Shown piece after piece: positions 23,501 to 37,435 of a DNA stretch of 64,000 nt. The position numbers were made by a program, and so were the translations under genes. This stretch comes from Harmonia axyridis. Its lineage: Eukaryota > Arthropoda > Insecta > Coleoptera > Coccinellidae. Numbering within the stretch: the first letter of the stretch is position 1; each line of letters starts with the position of its first letter. Where the stretch lies: assembly GCF_914767665.1 (NCBI RefSeq), contig NC_059502.1, forward strand, positions 43,821,812 through 43,885,811. Reading direction: 5' to 3'. The notes under the pieces were generated by a model that worked only from the letters and a program-made list of their open reading frames with translations, was not told where the DNA came from and made no database searches.

Positions 23501-26500
23501 CACCAAGAAGGAACTTTTAATTTTTTACAATTTTTTAAGGTCCGGGGTAAGGAAAATTCGAGAAAATTCAATCTCTCTACAAAAATCGTTATATCTCCTA
23601 AACTTTTCGTCGCAGACCCCTCAAATAAAAACTTTCGTGATCTACGTGAACAGATCAATAGAAAAAGAGGTATTTTATTACCAAGAAAGATCTTTTAATT
23701 TTTTACAATTTTTCAAGGTCCGGGGTAAGGAAAATTCGAGAAAATTCAATCTCTCTATAAAAATCGTTATATCTCCTAAACTATTCGTCGCAGACTCCTC
23801 AAATAAAAACTTTCGTGATCTTCATGACCAGATCAATAGAAAAAGAGGTATATTATTACCAAGAAGGAACTTTTAATTTTTTACAATTTTTAAGGTCCGG
23901 GGTAAGGAAAATTCGAGAAAATTCGAGAAAATTTTTCGACTCAAACATTGTCAGGCGAGAGTGGGATTCGAATAACCATGAACTGCCAACACCAACTCTG
24001 CTTACCGATTTTCCGTAGTCCCCATAGTTTAGGAGAAATTTGAATTCGAAATTTTTGGAAAAAACCGTAAAAATTCAATCTCTCTACAAAAATCGTTATA
24101 TCTCCTATACTATTCGTCGCATACCCCTCAAATAAAAACTTTCGTGATCTACGTGACCAGATCAATAGAAAAAGAGGTATATTATTACCAAGAAGGAACT
24201 TTTAATTTTTTACAATTTTTCAAGGTCCGGGGTAAGGAAAATTCGAGAAAATTCAATCTCTCTACAAAAATCGTTATATCTCCTAAACTATTCGTCGCAG
24301 ACCCCTCAAATAAAAACTTTCGTGATCTTCGTGAACTACGTGAACAGATCAATAGAAAAAGAGGTATATTATCACCAAGAAGGAACTTTTAATTTTTTAC
24401 ATTTTTTTAAGGTCCGGGGTAAGGAAAATTCGAGAAAATTCAATCTCTCTACAAAAATCGTTATATCTCCTAAACTATTCGTCGCAGACACCTCAAATAA
24501 AAACTTTCGTGATCTACGTGAACAGATCAATAGAAAAAGAGGTATTTTATTACCAAGAAAGATCTTCTGATTTTTTACAATTTTTCAAGGTCCGGGGTAA
24601 GGAAAATTCGAGAAAAAACAATCTCTCTACAAAAATCGTTATATCTCCTAAACTATTCGTCGCAGACCCCTCAAATGAAAACTTTCGTGATCTACGTGAA
24701 CAGATCAATAGAAAAAGAGGTATATTATTACCAAGAAGGAACTTTCAATTTTTTACAATTTTTTAAGGTCCGGGGTAAGAAAAATTCGAGAAAATTCGAG
24801 AAAATTTTTCGACTCAAATATTGTCAGGCGAGAGTGGGATTCGAATAACCATGAACTGCCAATACCAACTCTGCTCACCGATTTTCCGTAGTCCCCATAG
24901 TTTAGGAGAAATTTGAAGTCGAAATTTTTGGAAAAAACCGTAAAAATTCAATCTCTCTATAAAAATCGTTACATCTCCTAAACTATTCGTCGCAGACCCC
25001 TCATATAAAAACTTTCGTGATCTACGTGAACACATCAATAGAAAAAGAGGTATATTATCACCAAGAAGGAACTTTTAATTTTTTACAATTTTTTAAGGTC
25101 CGGGGTAAGGAAAATTCGAGAAAATTCAATCTCTCTACAAAAATCGTTATATCTCCTAAACTTTTCGTCGCAGACCCCTCAAATAAAAACTTTCGTGATC
25201 TACGTGAACAGATCAATAGAAAAAGAGGTATTTTATTACCAAGAAAGATCTTTTAATTTTTTACAATTTTTCAAGGTCCGGGGTAAGGAAAATTCGAGAA
25301 AATTCAATCTCTCTATAAAAATCGTTATATCTCCTAAACTATTCGTCGCAGACTCCTCAAATAAAAACTTTCGTGATCTTCATGACCAGATCAATAGAAA
25401 AAGAGGTATATTATTACCAAGAAGGAACTTTTAATTTTTTACAATTTTTAAGGTCCGGGGTAAGGAAAATTCGAGAAAATTCGAGAAAATTTTTCGACTC
25501 AAACATTGTCAGGCGAGAGTGGGATTCGAATAACCATGAACTGCCAACACCAACTCTGCTTACCGATTTTCCGTAGTCCCCATAGTTTAGGAGAAATTTG
25601 AATTCGAAATTTTTGGAAAAAACCGTAAAAATTCAATCTCTCTACAAAAATCGTTATATCTCCTAAACTATTCGTCGCATACCCCTCAAATAAAAACTTT
25701 CGTGATCTACGTGACCAGATCAATAGAAAAAGAGGTATATTATTACCAAGAAGGAACTTTTAATTTTTTACAATTTTTCAAGGTCCGGGGTAAGGAAAAT
25801 TCGAGAAAATTCAATCTCTCTACAAAAATCGTTATATCTCCTAAACTATTCGTCGCAGACCCCTCAAATAAAAACTTTCGTGATCTTCGTGAACTACGTG
25901 AACAGATCAATAGAAAAAGAGGTATATTATCACCAAGAAGGAACTTTTAATTTTTTACAATTTTTTAAGGTCCGGGGTAAGGAAAATTCGAGAAAAAACA
26001 ATCTCTCTAGAAAAATCGTTATATCTCCTAAACTATTCGTCGCAGACCCCTCAAATAAAAACTTTCGTGATCTACGTGAACAGATCAATAGAAAAAGAGG
26101 TATTTTATTACCAAGAAAGATCTTTTGATTTCTTACAATTTTTCAAGGTCCGGGGTAAGGAAAATTCGAGAAAATTCAATCTCTCTATAAAAATCGTTAT
26201 ATCTCCTAAACTATTCGTCGCGGACTGCTCAAATAAAAACTTTCGTGATCTACATGACCAGATCAATAGAAAAAGAGGTATATTATTACCAAGAAGGAAC
26301 TTTCAATTTTTTACAATTTTTTAAGGTCCGGGGTAAGAAAAATTCGAGAAAATTCGAGAAAATTTTTCGACTCAAATATTGTCAGGCGAGAGTGGGATTC
26401 GAATAACCATGAACTGCCAATACCAACTCTGCTCACCGATTTTCCGTAGTCCCCATAGTTCAGGAGGAATTTGAATTCGAAATTTTTGGAAAAAACCGTA

Positions 26501-29500
26501 AAAATTCAATCTCTCTACAAAAATCCTTATATCTCCTAAACAATTCGTTGCAAACCCCTCAAATAAAAACTTTCGTGATCTACGTGACCAGATCAATAGA
26601 AAAAGAGGTATATTATCACCAAGAAGGAACTTTTAATTTTTTACAATTTTTTAAGGTCCGGGGTAAGGAAAATTCGAGAAAATTCAATCTCTCTACAAAA
26701 ATCGTTATATCTCCTAAACTTTTCGTCGCAGACCCCTCAAATAAAAACTTTCGTGATCTACGTGAACAGATCAATAGAAAAAGAGGTATTTTATTACCAA
26801 GAAAGATCTTTTAATTTTTTACAATTTTTCAAGGTCCGGGGTAAGGAAAATTCGAGAAAATTCAATCTCTCTACAAAAATCGTTATATCTCCTAAACTAT
26901 TCGTCGCAGACCCCTCAAATAAAAACTTTCGTGATCTTCGTGAACTACGTGAACAGATCAATAGAAAAAGAGGTATATTATTACCAAGAAGGAACTTTTA
27001 ATTTTTTACAATTTTTCAAGATCCGGGGTAAGGAAAATTCGAGAAAATTCAATCTCTCTACAAAAATCGTTATATCTCCTAAACTATTCGTCGCAGACCC
27101 CTCAAATAAAAACTTTCGTGATCTTCGTGAACTACGTGAACAGATCAATAGAAAAAGAGGTATATTATCACCAAGAAGGAACTTTTAATTTTTTACAATT
27201 TTTTAAGGTCCGGGGTAAGGAAAATTCGAGAAAAAACAATCTCTCTACAAAAATCGTTATATCTCCTAAACTATTCGTCGCAGACCCCTCAAATAAAAAC
27301 TTTCGTGATCTACGTGAACAGATCAATAGAAAAAGAGGTATTTTATTACCAAGAAAGATCTTTTGATTTTTTACAATTTTTCAAGGTCCGGGGTAAGGAA
27401 AATTCGAGAAAATTCAATCTCTCTATAAAAATCGTTATATCTCCTAAACTATTCGTCGCGGACTGCTCAAATAAAAACTTTCGTGATCTACATGACCAGA
27501 TCAATAGAAAAAGAGGTATATTATTACCAAGAAGGAACTTTCAATTTTTTACAATTTTTTAAAGTAAGGAAAATTCGAGAAAATTCAATCTCTCTACAAA
27601 AATCGTTATATCTCCTAAACTATTCGTCGCAGACCCCTCAAATAAAAACTTTCGTGATCTTCGTGATCTACATGACCAGATCAATAGAAAAAGAGGTATA
27701 TTATTACCAAGAAGGAACTTTCAATTTTTTACAATTTTTTAAGGTCCGGGGTAAGAAAAATTCGAGAAAATTCGAGAAAATTCGAGAAAATTTTTCGACT
27801 CAAATATTGTCAGGCGAGAGTGGGATTCGAATAACCATGAACTGCCAATACCAACTCTGCTCACCGATTTTCCGTAGTCCCCATAGTTCAGGAGGAATTT
27901 GAATTCGAAATTTTTGGAAAAAACCGTAAAAATTCAATCTCTCTACAAAAATCGTTATATCTCCTAAACTATTCGTCGCATACCCCTCAAATAAAAACTT
28001 TCGTGATCTACAGACCAGATCAATAGAAAAAGAGGTATATTATTACCAAGAAGGAACTTTTAATTTTTTACGATTTTTTAAAGTCCGGGGTAAGGAAAAT
28101 TCGAGAAAATTCAATCTCTCTACAAAAATCGTTATATCTCCTAAACTATTCGTCGCAGACCCCTCAAATAAAAACTTTCGTGATCTTCGTGATCTACATG
28201 ACCAGATCAATAGAAAAAGAGGTATATTATTACCAAGAAGGAACTTTCAATTTTTTACAATTTTTTAAGGTCCGGGGTAAGAAAAATTCGAGAAAATTCG
28301 AGAAAATTCGAGAAGATTTTTCGACTCAAATATTGTCAGGCGAGAGTGGGATTCGAATAACCATGAACTGCCAATACCAACTCTGCTCACCGATTTTCCG
28401 TAGTCCCCATAGTTCAGGAGGAATTCGAATTCTAAATTTTTGGAAAAAACCGTAAAAATTCAATCTCTCTATAAAAATCGTTATATCTCCTAAACTATTC
28501 GTCGCAGACACCTCATATAAAAACTTTCGTGATCTACGTGAACAGATCAATAGAAAAAGAGGTATATTATCACCAAGAAGGAACTTTTAATTTTTTACAA
28601 TTTTTTAAGGTCCGGGGTAAGGAAAATTCGAGAAAATTCAATCTCTCTACAAAAATCGTTATATCTCCTAAACTATTCGTCGCAGACCCCTCAAATAAAA
28701 ACTTTCGTGATCTACGTGAACAGATCAATAGAAAAAGAGGTATTTTATTACCAAGAAAGATCTTTTGATTTTTTACAATTTTTCAAGGTCCGGGGTAAGG
28801 AAAATTCGACAAAATTCAATCTCTCTACAAAAATCGTTATATCTCCTAAACTATTCGTCGCAGACCCCTCAAATAAAAACTTTCGTGATCTTCGTGAACT
28901 ACGTGAACAGATCAATAGAAAAAGAGGTATATTATCACCAAGAAGGAACTTTTAATTTTTTACAATTTTTTAAGGTCCGGGGTAAGGAAAATTCGAGAAA
29001 ATTCAATCTCTCTACAAAAATCGTTATATCTCCTAAACTATTCGTCGCAGACCCCTCAAATAAAAACTTTCGTGATCTTCGTGAACTACGTGAACAGATC
29101 AATAGAAAAAGAGGTATATTATCACCAAGAAGGAACTTTTAATTTTTTACAATTTTTTAAGGTCCGGGGTAAGGAAAATTCGAGAAAATTCAATCTCTCT
29201 ACAAAAATCGTTATATCTCCTAAACTATTCGTCGCAGACCCCTCAAATAAAAACTTTCGTGATCTACGTGAACAGATCCATAGAAAAAGAGGTATTTTAT
29301 TACCAAGAAGGAACTTTCAATTTTTTACAATTTTTTAAGGTCCGGGGTAAGAAAAATTCGAGAAAATTCGAGAAAATTTTTCGACTCAAATATTGTCAGG
29401 CGAGAGTGGGATTCGAATAACCATGAACTGCCAATACCAACTCTGCTCACCGATTTTCCGTAGTCCCCATAGTTTAGGAGAAATTTGAAGTCGAAATTTT

Positions 29501-32500
29501 TGGAAAAAACCATAAAAATTCAATCTCTCTATAAAAATCGTTATATCTCCTAAACTATTCGTCGCAGACACCTCATATAAAAACTTTCGTGATCTACGTG
29601 AACAGATCAATAGAAAAAGAGGTATATTATCACCAAGAAGGAACTTTTAATTTTTTACAATTTTTTAAGGTCCGGGGTAAGGAAAATTCGAGAAAATTCA
29701 ATCTCTCTACAAAAATCGTTATATCTCCTAAACTATTCGTCGCAGACCCCTCAAATAAAAACTTTCGTGATCTACGTGAACAGATCAATAGAAAAAGAGG
29801 TATATTATTACCAAGAAGGAACTTTCAATTTTTTACAATTTTTTAAGGTCCGGGGTAAGAAAAATTCGAGAAAATTCGAGAAAATTTTTCGACTCAAATA
29901 TTGTCAGGCGAGAGTGGGATTCGAATAACCATGAACTGCCAATACCAACTCTGCTCACCGATTTTCCGTAGTCCCCATAGTTTAGGAGAAATTTGAAGTC
30001 GAAATTTTTGGAAAAAACCGTAAAAATTCAATCTCTCTACAAAAATCCTTATATCTCCTAAACAATTCGTTGCAAACCCCTCAAATAAAAACTTTCGTGA
30101 TCTACGTGACCAGATCAATAGAAAAAGAGGTATATTATCACCAAGAAGGAACTTTTAATTTTTTACAATTTTTTAAGGTCCGGGGTAAGGAAAATTCGAG
30201 AAAATTCAATCTCTCTACAAAAATCGTTATATCTCCTAAACTTTTCGTCGCAGACCCCTCAAATAAAAACTTTCGTGATCTACGTGAACAGATCAATAGA
30301 AAAAGAGGTATTTTATTACCAAGAAAGATCTTTTAATTTTTTACAATTTTTCAAGGTCCGGGGTAAGGAAAATTCGACAAAATTCAATCTCTCTACAAAA
30401 ATCGTTATAGCTCCTAAACTATTCGTCGCAGACCCCTCAAATAAAAACTTTCGTGATCTTCGTGAACTACGTGAACAGATCAATAGAAAAAGAGGTATAT
30501 TATCACCAAGAAGGAAATTTTAATTTTTTACAATTTTTTAAGGTCCGGGGTAAGGAAAATTCGAGAAAATTCAATCTCTCTACAAAAATCGTTATATCTC
30601 CTAAACTATTCGTCGCAGACCCCTCAAATAAAAACTTTCGTGATCTTCATGACCAGATCAATAGAAAAAGAGGTATATTATCACCAAGAAGGAACTTTTA
30701 ATTTTTTACAATTTTTTAAGGTCCGGGGTAAGGAAAATTCGAGAAAATTCAATCTCTCTACAAAAATCGTTATATCTCCTAAACTATTCGTCGCAGACTC
30801 CTCAAATAAAAACTTTCGTGAACTACGTGAACAGATCAATAGAAAAAGAGGTATATTATCACCAAGAAGGAACTTTTAATTTTTTACAATTTTTTAAGGT
30901 CCGGGGTAAGGAAAATTCGAGAAAATTCAATCTCTCTACAAAAATCGTTATATCTCCTAAACTATTCGTCGCAGACTCCTCAAATAAAAACTTTCGTGAT
31001 CTTCATGACCAGATCAATAGAAAAAGAGGTATTTTATTACCAAGAAAGATCTTTCAATTTTTTACAATTTTTCAAGGTCCGGGGTAAGGAAAATTCGAGA
31101 AAATTCAATCTCTCTATAAAAATCGTTATATCTCCTAAACTATTCGTCGCAGACTCCTCAAATAAAAACTTTCGTGATCTTCATGACCAGATCAATAGAA
31201 AAAGAGGTATATTATCACCAAGAAGGAACTTTTAATTTTTTACAATTTTTTAAGGTCCGGGGTAAGAAAAATTCGAGAAAATTCGAGAAAATTCGAGAAA
31301 ATTTTTCGACTCAAATATTGTCAGGCGAGAGTGGGATTCGAATAACCATGAACTGCCAATACCAACTCTGCTCACCGATTTTCCGTAGTCCCCATAGTTC
31401 AGGAGGAATTTGAATTCGAAATTTTTGGAAAAAACCGTAAAAATTCAATCTCTCTACAAAAATCCTTATATCTCCTAAACAATTCGTTGCAAACCCCTCA
31501 AATAAAAACTTTCGTGATCTACGTGACCAGATCAATAGAAAAAGAGGTATATTATCACCAAGAAGGAACTTTTAATTTTTTACAATTTTTTAAGGTCCGG
31601 GGTAAGGAAAATTCGAGAAAATTCAATCTCTCTACAAAAATCGTTATATCTCCTAAACTTTTCGTCGCAGACCCCTCAAATAAAAACTTTCGTGATCTAC
31701 GTGAACAGATCAATAGAAAAAGAGGTATTTTATTACCAAGAAAGATCTTTTAATTTTTTACAATTTTTCAAGGTCCGGGGTAAGGAAAATTCGACAAAAT
31801 TCAATCTCTCTACAAAAATCGTTATATCTCCTAAACTATTCGTCGCAGACCCCTCAAATAAAAACTTTCGTGATCTTCGTGAACTACGTGAACAGATCAA
31901 TAGAAAAAGAGGTATATTATCACCAAGAAGGAACTTTTAATTTTTTACAATTTTTTAAGGTCCGGGGTAAGGAAAATTCGAGAAAATTCAATCTCTCTAC
32001 AAAAATCGTTATATCTCCTAAACTATTCGTCGCAGACCCCTCAAATAAAAACTTTCGTGATCTTCGTGAACTACGTGAACAGATCAATAGAAAAAGAGGT
32101 ATATTATCACCAAGAAGAAACTTTTAATTTTTTACAATTTTTTAAGGTCCGGGGTAAGGAAAATTCGAGAAAATTCAATCTCTCTACAAAAATCGTTATA
32201 TCTCCTAAACTATTCGTCGCAGACCCCTCAAATAAAAACTTTCGTGATCTACGTGAACAGATCAATAGAAAAAGAGGTATTTTATTACCAAGAAGGAACT
32301 TTCAATTTTTTACAATTTTTTAAGGTCCGGGGTAAGAAAAATTCGAGAAAATTCGAGAAAATTTTTCGACTCAAATATTGTCAGGCGAGAGTGGGATTCG
32401 AATAACCATGAACTGCCAATACCAACTCTGCTCACCGATTTTCCGTAGTCCCCATAGTTTAGGAGAAATTTGAAGTCGAAATTTTTGGAAAAAACCATAA

Positions 32501-33020
32501 AAATTCAATCTCTCTATAAAAATCGTTATATCTCCTAAACTATTCGTCGCAGACACCTCATATAAAAACTTTCGTGATCTACGTGAACAGATCAATAGAA
32601 AAAGAGGTATATTATCACCAAGAAGGAACTTTTAATTTTTTACAATTTTTTAAGGTCCGGGGTAAGGAAAATTCGAGAAAATTCAATCTCTCTACAAAAA
32701 TCGTTATATCTCCTAAACTATTCGTCGCAGACCCCTCAAATAAAAACTTTCGTGATCTACGTGAACAGATCAATAGAAAAAGAGGTATTTTATTACCAAG
32801 AAAGATCTTTTGATTTTTTACAATTTTTCAAGGTCCGGGGTAAGGAAAATTCGAGAAAATTCAATCTCTCTATAAAAATCGTTATATCTCCTAAACTATT
32901 CGTCGCGGACTGCTCAAATAAAAACTTTCGTGATCTACATGACCAGATCAATAGAAAAAGAGGTATATTATTACCAAGAAGGAACTTTCAATTTTTTACA
33001 ATTTTTTAAGGTCCGGGGTA

Positions 33021-33055
33021 AGAAAATTCCAGAAAATTCGAGAAAATTCGAGAAA
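33021..33055 (+). promoter_or_regulatory. Longest heat shock element run, 7 pentamers
   Basis: Seven contiguous alternating GAA/TTC pentamers, all perfect, sit at the start of a long unit. The 10-bp unit GAGAAAATTC has been expanded here, and a single change (TTCC for TTCG) does not disturb the pattern. Runs of six occur near 21841, 27760, 28290, 31270 and 42500, and runs of four or five precede most other 152-bp inserts. Confidence 0.5.
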
Positions 33056-36000
33056 ATTTTTCGACTCAAATATTGTCAGGCGAGAGTGGGATTCGAATAA
33101 CCATGAACTGCCAATACCAACTCTGCTCACCGATTTTCCGTAGTCCCCATAGTTCAGGAGGAATTTGAATTCGAAATTTTTGGAAAAAACCGTAAAAATT
33201 CAATCTCTCTACAAAAATCCTTATATCTCCTAAACAATTCGTTGCAAACCCCTCAAATAAAAACTTTCGTGATCTACGTGACCAGATCAATAGAAAAAGA
33301 GGTATATTATCACCAAGAAGGAACTTTTAATTTTTTACAATTTTTTAAGGTCCGGGGTAAGGAAAATTCGAGAAAATTCAATCTCTCTACAAAAATCGTT
33401 ATATCTCCTAAACTTTTCGTCGCAGACCCCTCAAATAAAAACTTTCGTGATCTTCGTGAACTACGTGAACAGATCAATAGAAAAAGAGGTATATTATCAC
33501 CAAGAAGGAACTTTTAATTTTTTACAATTTTTTAAGGTCCGGGGTAAGGAAAATTCGAGAAAATTCAATCTCTCTACAAAAATCGTTATATCTCCTAAAC
33601 TATTCGTCGCAGACCCCTCAAATAAAAACTTTCGTGATCTTCGTGAACTACGTGAACAGATCAATAGAAAAAGAGGTATATTATCACCAAGAAGGAACTT
33701 TTAATTTTTTACAATTTTTTAAGGTCCGGGGTAAGGAAAATTCGAGAAAATTCAATCTCTCTACAAAAATCGTTATATCTCCTAAACTATTCGTCGCAGA
33801 CCCCACAAATAAAAACTTTCGTGATCTACGTGAACAGATCAATAGAAAAAGAGGTATTTTATTACCAAGAAAAATCTTTTAATTTTTTACAATTTTTCAA
33901 GGTCCGGGGTAAGAAAAATTCGAGAAAATTCGAGAAAATTTTTCGACTCAAATATTGTCAGGCGAGAGTGGGATTCGAATAACCATGAACTGCCAATACC
34001 AACTCTGCTCACCGATTTTCCGTAGTCCCCATAGTTTAGGAGAAATTTGAAGTCGAAATTTTTGGAAAAAACCATAAAAATTCAATCTCTCTATAAAAAT
34101 CGTTATATCTCCTAAACTAATCGTCGCAGACACCTCATATAAAAACTTTCGTGATCTACGTGAACAGATCAATAGAAAAAGAGGTATATTATCACCAAGA
34201 AGGAACTTTTAATTTTTTACAATTTTTTAAGGTCCGGGGTAAGGAAAATTCGAGAAAATTCAATCTCTCTACAAAAATCGTTATATCTCCTAAACTATTC
34301 GTCGCAGACCCCTCAAATAAAAACTTTCGTGATCTACGTGAACAGATCAATAGAAAAAGAGGTATTTTATTACCAAGAAAGATCTTTTGATTTTTTACAA
34401 TTTTTCAAGGTCCGGGGTAAGGAAAATTCGAGAAAATTCAATCTCTCTATAAAAATCGTTATATCTCCTAAACTATTCGTCGCGGACTGCTCAAATAAAA
34501 ACTTTCGTGATCTACGTGACCAGATCAATAGAAAAAGAGGTATTTTATTACCAAGAAGGAACTTTCAATTTTTTACAATTTTTTAAGGTCCGGGGTAAGA
34601 AAAATTCGAGAAAATTCGAGAAAATTTTTCGACTCAAATATTGTCAGGCGAGAGTGGGATTCGAATAACCATGAACTGCCAATACCAACTCTGCTCACCG
34701 ATTTTCCGTAGTCCCCATAGTTTAGGAGAAATTTGAAGTCGAAATTTTTGGAAAAAACCATAAAAATTCAATCTCTCTATAAAAATCGTTATATCTCCTA
34801 AACTATTCGTCGCAGACACCTCATATAAAAACTTTCGTGATCTACGTGAACAGATCAATAGAAAAAGAGGTATATTATCACCAAGAAGGAACTTTTAATT
34901 TTTTACAATTTTTTAAGGTCCGGGGTAAGGAAAATTCGAGAAAATTCAATCTCTCTACAAAAATCGTTATATCTCCTAAACTATTCGTCGCAGACCCCTC
35001 AAATAAAAACTTTCGTGATCTACGTGAACAGATCAATAGAAAAAGAGGTATTTTATTACCAAGAAAGATCTTTTGATTTTTTACAATTTTTCAAGGTCCG
35101 GGGTAAGGAAAATTCGAGAAAATTCAATCTCTCTATAAAAATCGTTATATCTCCTAAACTATTCGTCGCGGACTGCTCAAATAAAAACTTTCGTGATCTA
35201 CATGACCAGATCAATAGAAAAAGAGGTATATTATTACCAAGAAGGAACTTTCAATTTTTTACAATTTTTTAAGGTCCGGGGTAAGAAAAATTCGAGAAAA
35301 TTCGAGAAAATTTTTCGACTCAAATATTGTCAGGCGAGAGTGGGATTCGAATAACCATGAACTGCCAATACCAACTCTGCTCACCGATTTTCCGTAGTCC
35401 CCATAGTTTAGGAGAAATTTGAAGTCGAAATTTTTGGAAAAAACCGTAAAAATTCAATCTCTCTATAAAAATCGTTACATCTCCTAAACTATTCGTCGCA
35501 GACCCCTCATATAAAAACTTTCGTGATCTACGTGAACACATCAATAGAAAAAGAGGTATATTATCACCAAGAAGGAACTTTTAATTTTTTACAATTTTTT
35601 AAGGTCCGGGGAAAGGAAAATTCGAGAAAATTCAATCTCTCTATAAAAATCGTTATATCTCCTAAACTATTCGTCGCAGACTCCTCAAATAAAAACTTTC
35701 GTGATCTTCATGACCAGATCAATAGAAAAAGAGGTATATTATTACCAAGAAGGAACTTTTAATTTTTTACAATTTTTAAGGTCCGGGGTAAGGAAAATTC
35801 GAGAAAATTCGAGAAAATTTTTCGACTCAAACATTGTCAGGCGAGAGTGGGATTCGAATAACCATGAACTGCCAACACCAACTCTGCTTACCGATTTTCC
35901 GTAGTCCCCATAGTTTAGGAGAAATTTGAATTCGAAATTTTTGGAAAAAACCGTAAAAATTCAATCTCTCTACAAAAATCGTTATATCTCCTAAACTATT

Positions 36001-37435
36001 CGTCGCATACCTCTCAAATAAAAACTTTCGTGATCTACGTGACCAGATCAATAGAAAAAGAGGTATTTTATTACCAAGAAAGATCTTTTAATTTTTTACA
36101 ATTTTTCAAGGTCCGGGGAAAGGAAAATTCGAGAAAATTCAATCTCTCTACAAAAATCGTTATATCTCCTAAACTTTTCGTCGCAGACCCCTCAAATAAA
36201 AACTTTCGTGATCTACGTGAACAGATCAATAGAAAAAGAGGTATTTTATTACCAAGAAAGATCTTTTAATTTTTTACAATTTTTCAAGGTCCGGGGAAAG
36301 GAAAATTCGAGAAAATTCAATCTCTCTATAAAAATCGTTATATCTCCTAAACTATTCGTCGCAGACTCCTCAAATAAAAACTTTCGTGATCTTCATGACC
36401 AGATCAATAGAAAAAGAGGTATATTATTACCAAGAAGGAACTTTTAATTTTTTACAATTTTTAAGGTCCGGGGTAAGGAAAATTCGAGAAAATTCGAGAA
36501 AATTTTTCGACTCAAACATTGTCAGGCGAGAGTGGGATTCGAATAACCATGAACTGCCAACACCAACTCTGCTTACCGATTTTCCGTAGTCCCCATAGTT
36601 TAGGAGAAATTTGAAGTCGAAATTTTTGGAAAAAACCGTAAAAATTCAATCTCTCTATAAAAATCGTTACATCTCCTAAACTATTCGTCGCAGACCCCTC
36701 ATATAAAAACTTTCGTGATCTACGTGAACACATCAATAGAAAAAGGGGTATATTATCACCAAGAAGGAACTGTTAATTTTTTACAATTTTTTAAGGTCCG
36801 GGGTAAGGAAAATTCGAGAAAATTCAATCTCTCTACAAAAATCGTTATATCTCCTAAACTTTTCGTCGCAGACCCCTCAAATAAAAACTTTCGTGATCTA
36901 CGTGAACATATCAATAGAAAAAGAGGTATTTTATTACCAAGAAAGATCTTTCAATTTTTTACAATTTTTCAAGGTCCGGGGTAAGGAAAATTCGAGAAAA
37001 TTCAATCTCTCTACAAAAATCGTTATATCTCCTAAACTATTCGTCGCATACCCCTCAAATAAAAACTTTCGTGATCTACGTGACCAGATCAATAGAAAAA
37101 GAGGTATATTATTACCAAGAAGGAACTTTTAATTTTTTACAATTTTTCAAGGTCCGGGGTAAGGAAAATTCGAGAAAATTCAATCTCTCTACAAAAATCG
37201 TTATATCTCCTAAACTATTCGTCGCAGACCCCTCAAATAAAAACTTTCGTGATCTTCGTGAACTACGTGAACAGATCAATAGAAAAAGAGGTATATTATC
37301 ACCAAGAAGGAACTTTTAATTTTTTACAATTTTTTAAGGTCCGGGGTAAGGAAAATTCGAGAAAAAACAATCTCTCTACAAAAATCGTTATATCTCCTAA
37401 ACTATTCGTCGCAGACCCCTCAAATAAAAACTTTC

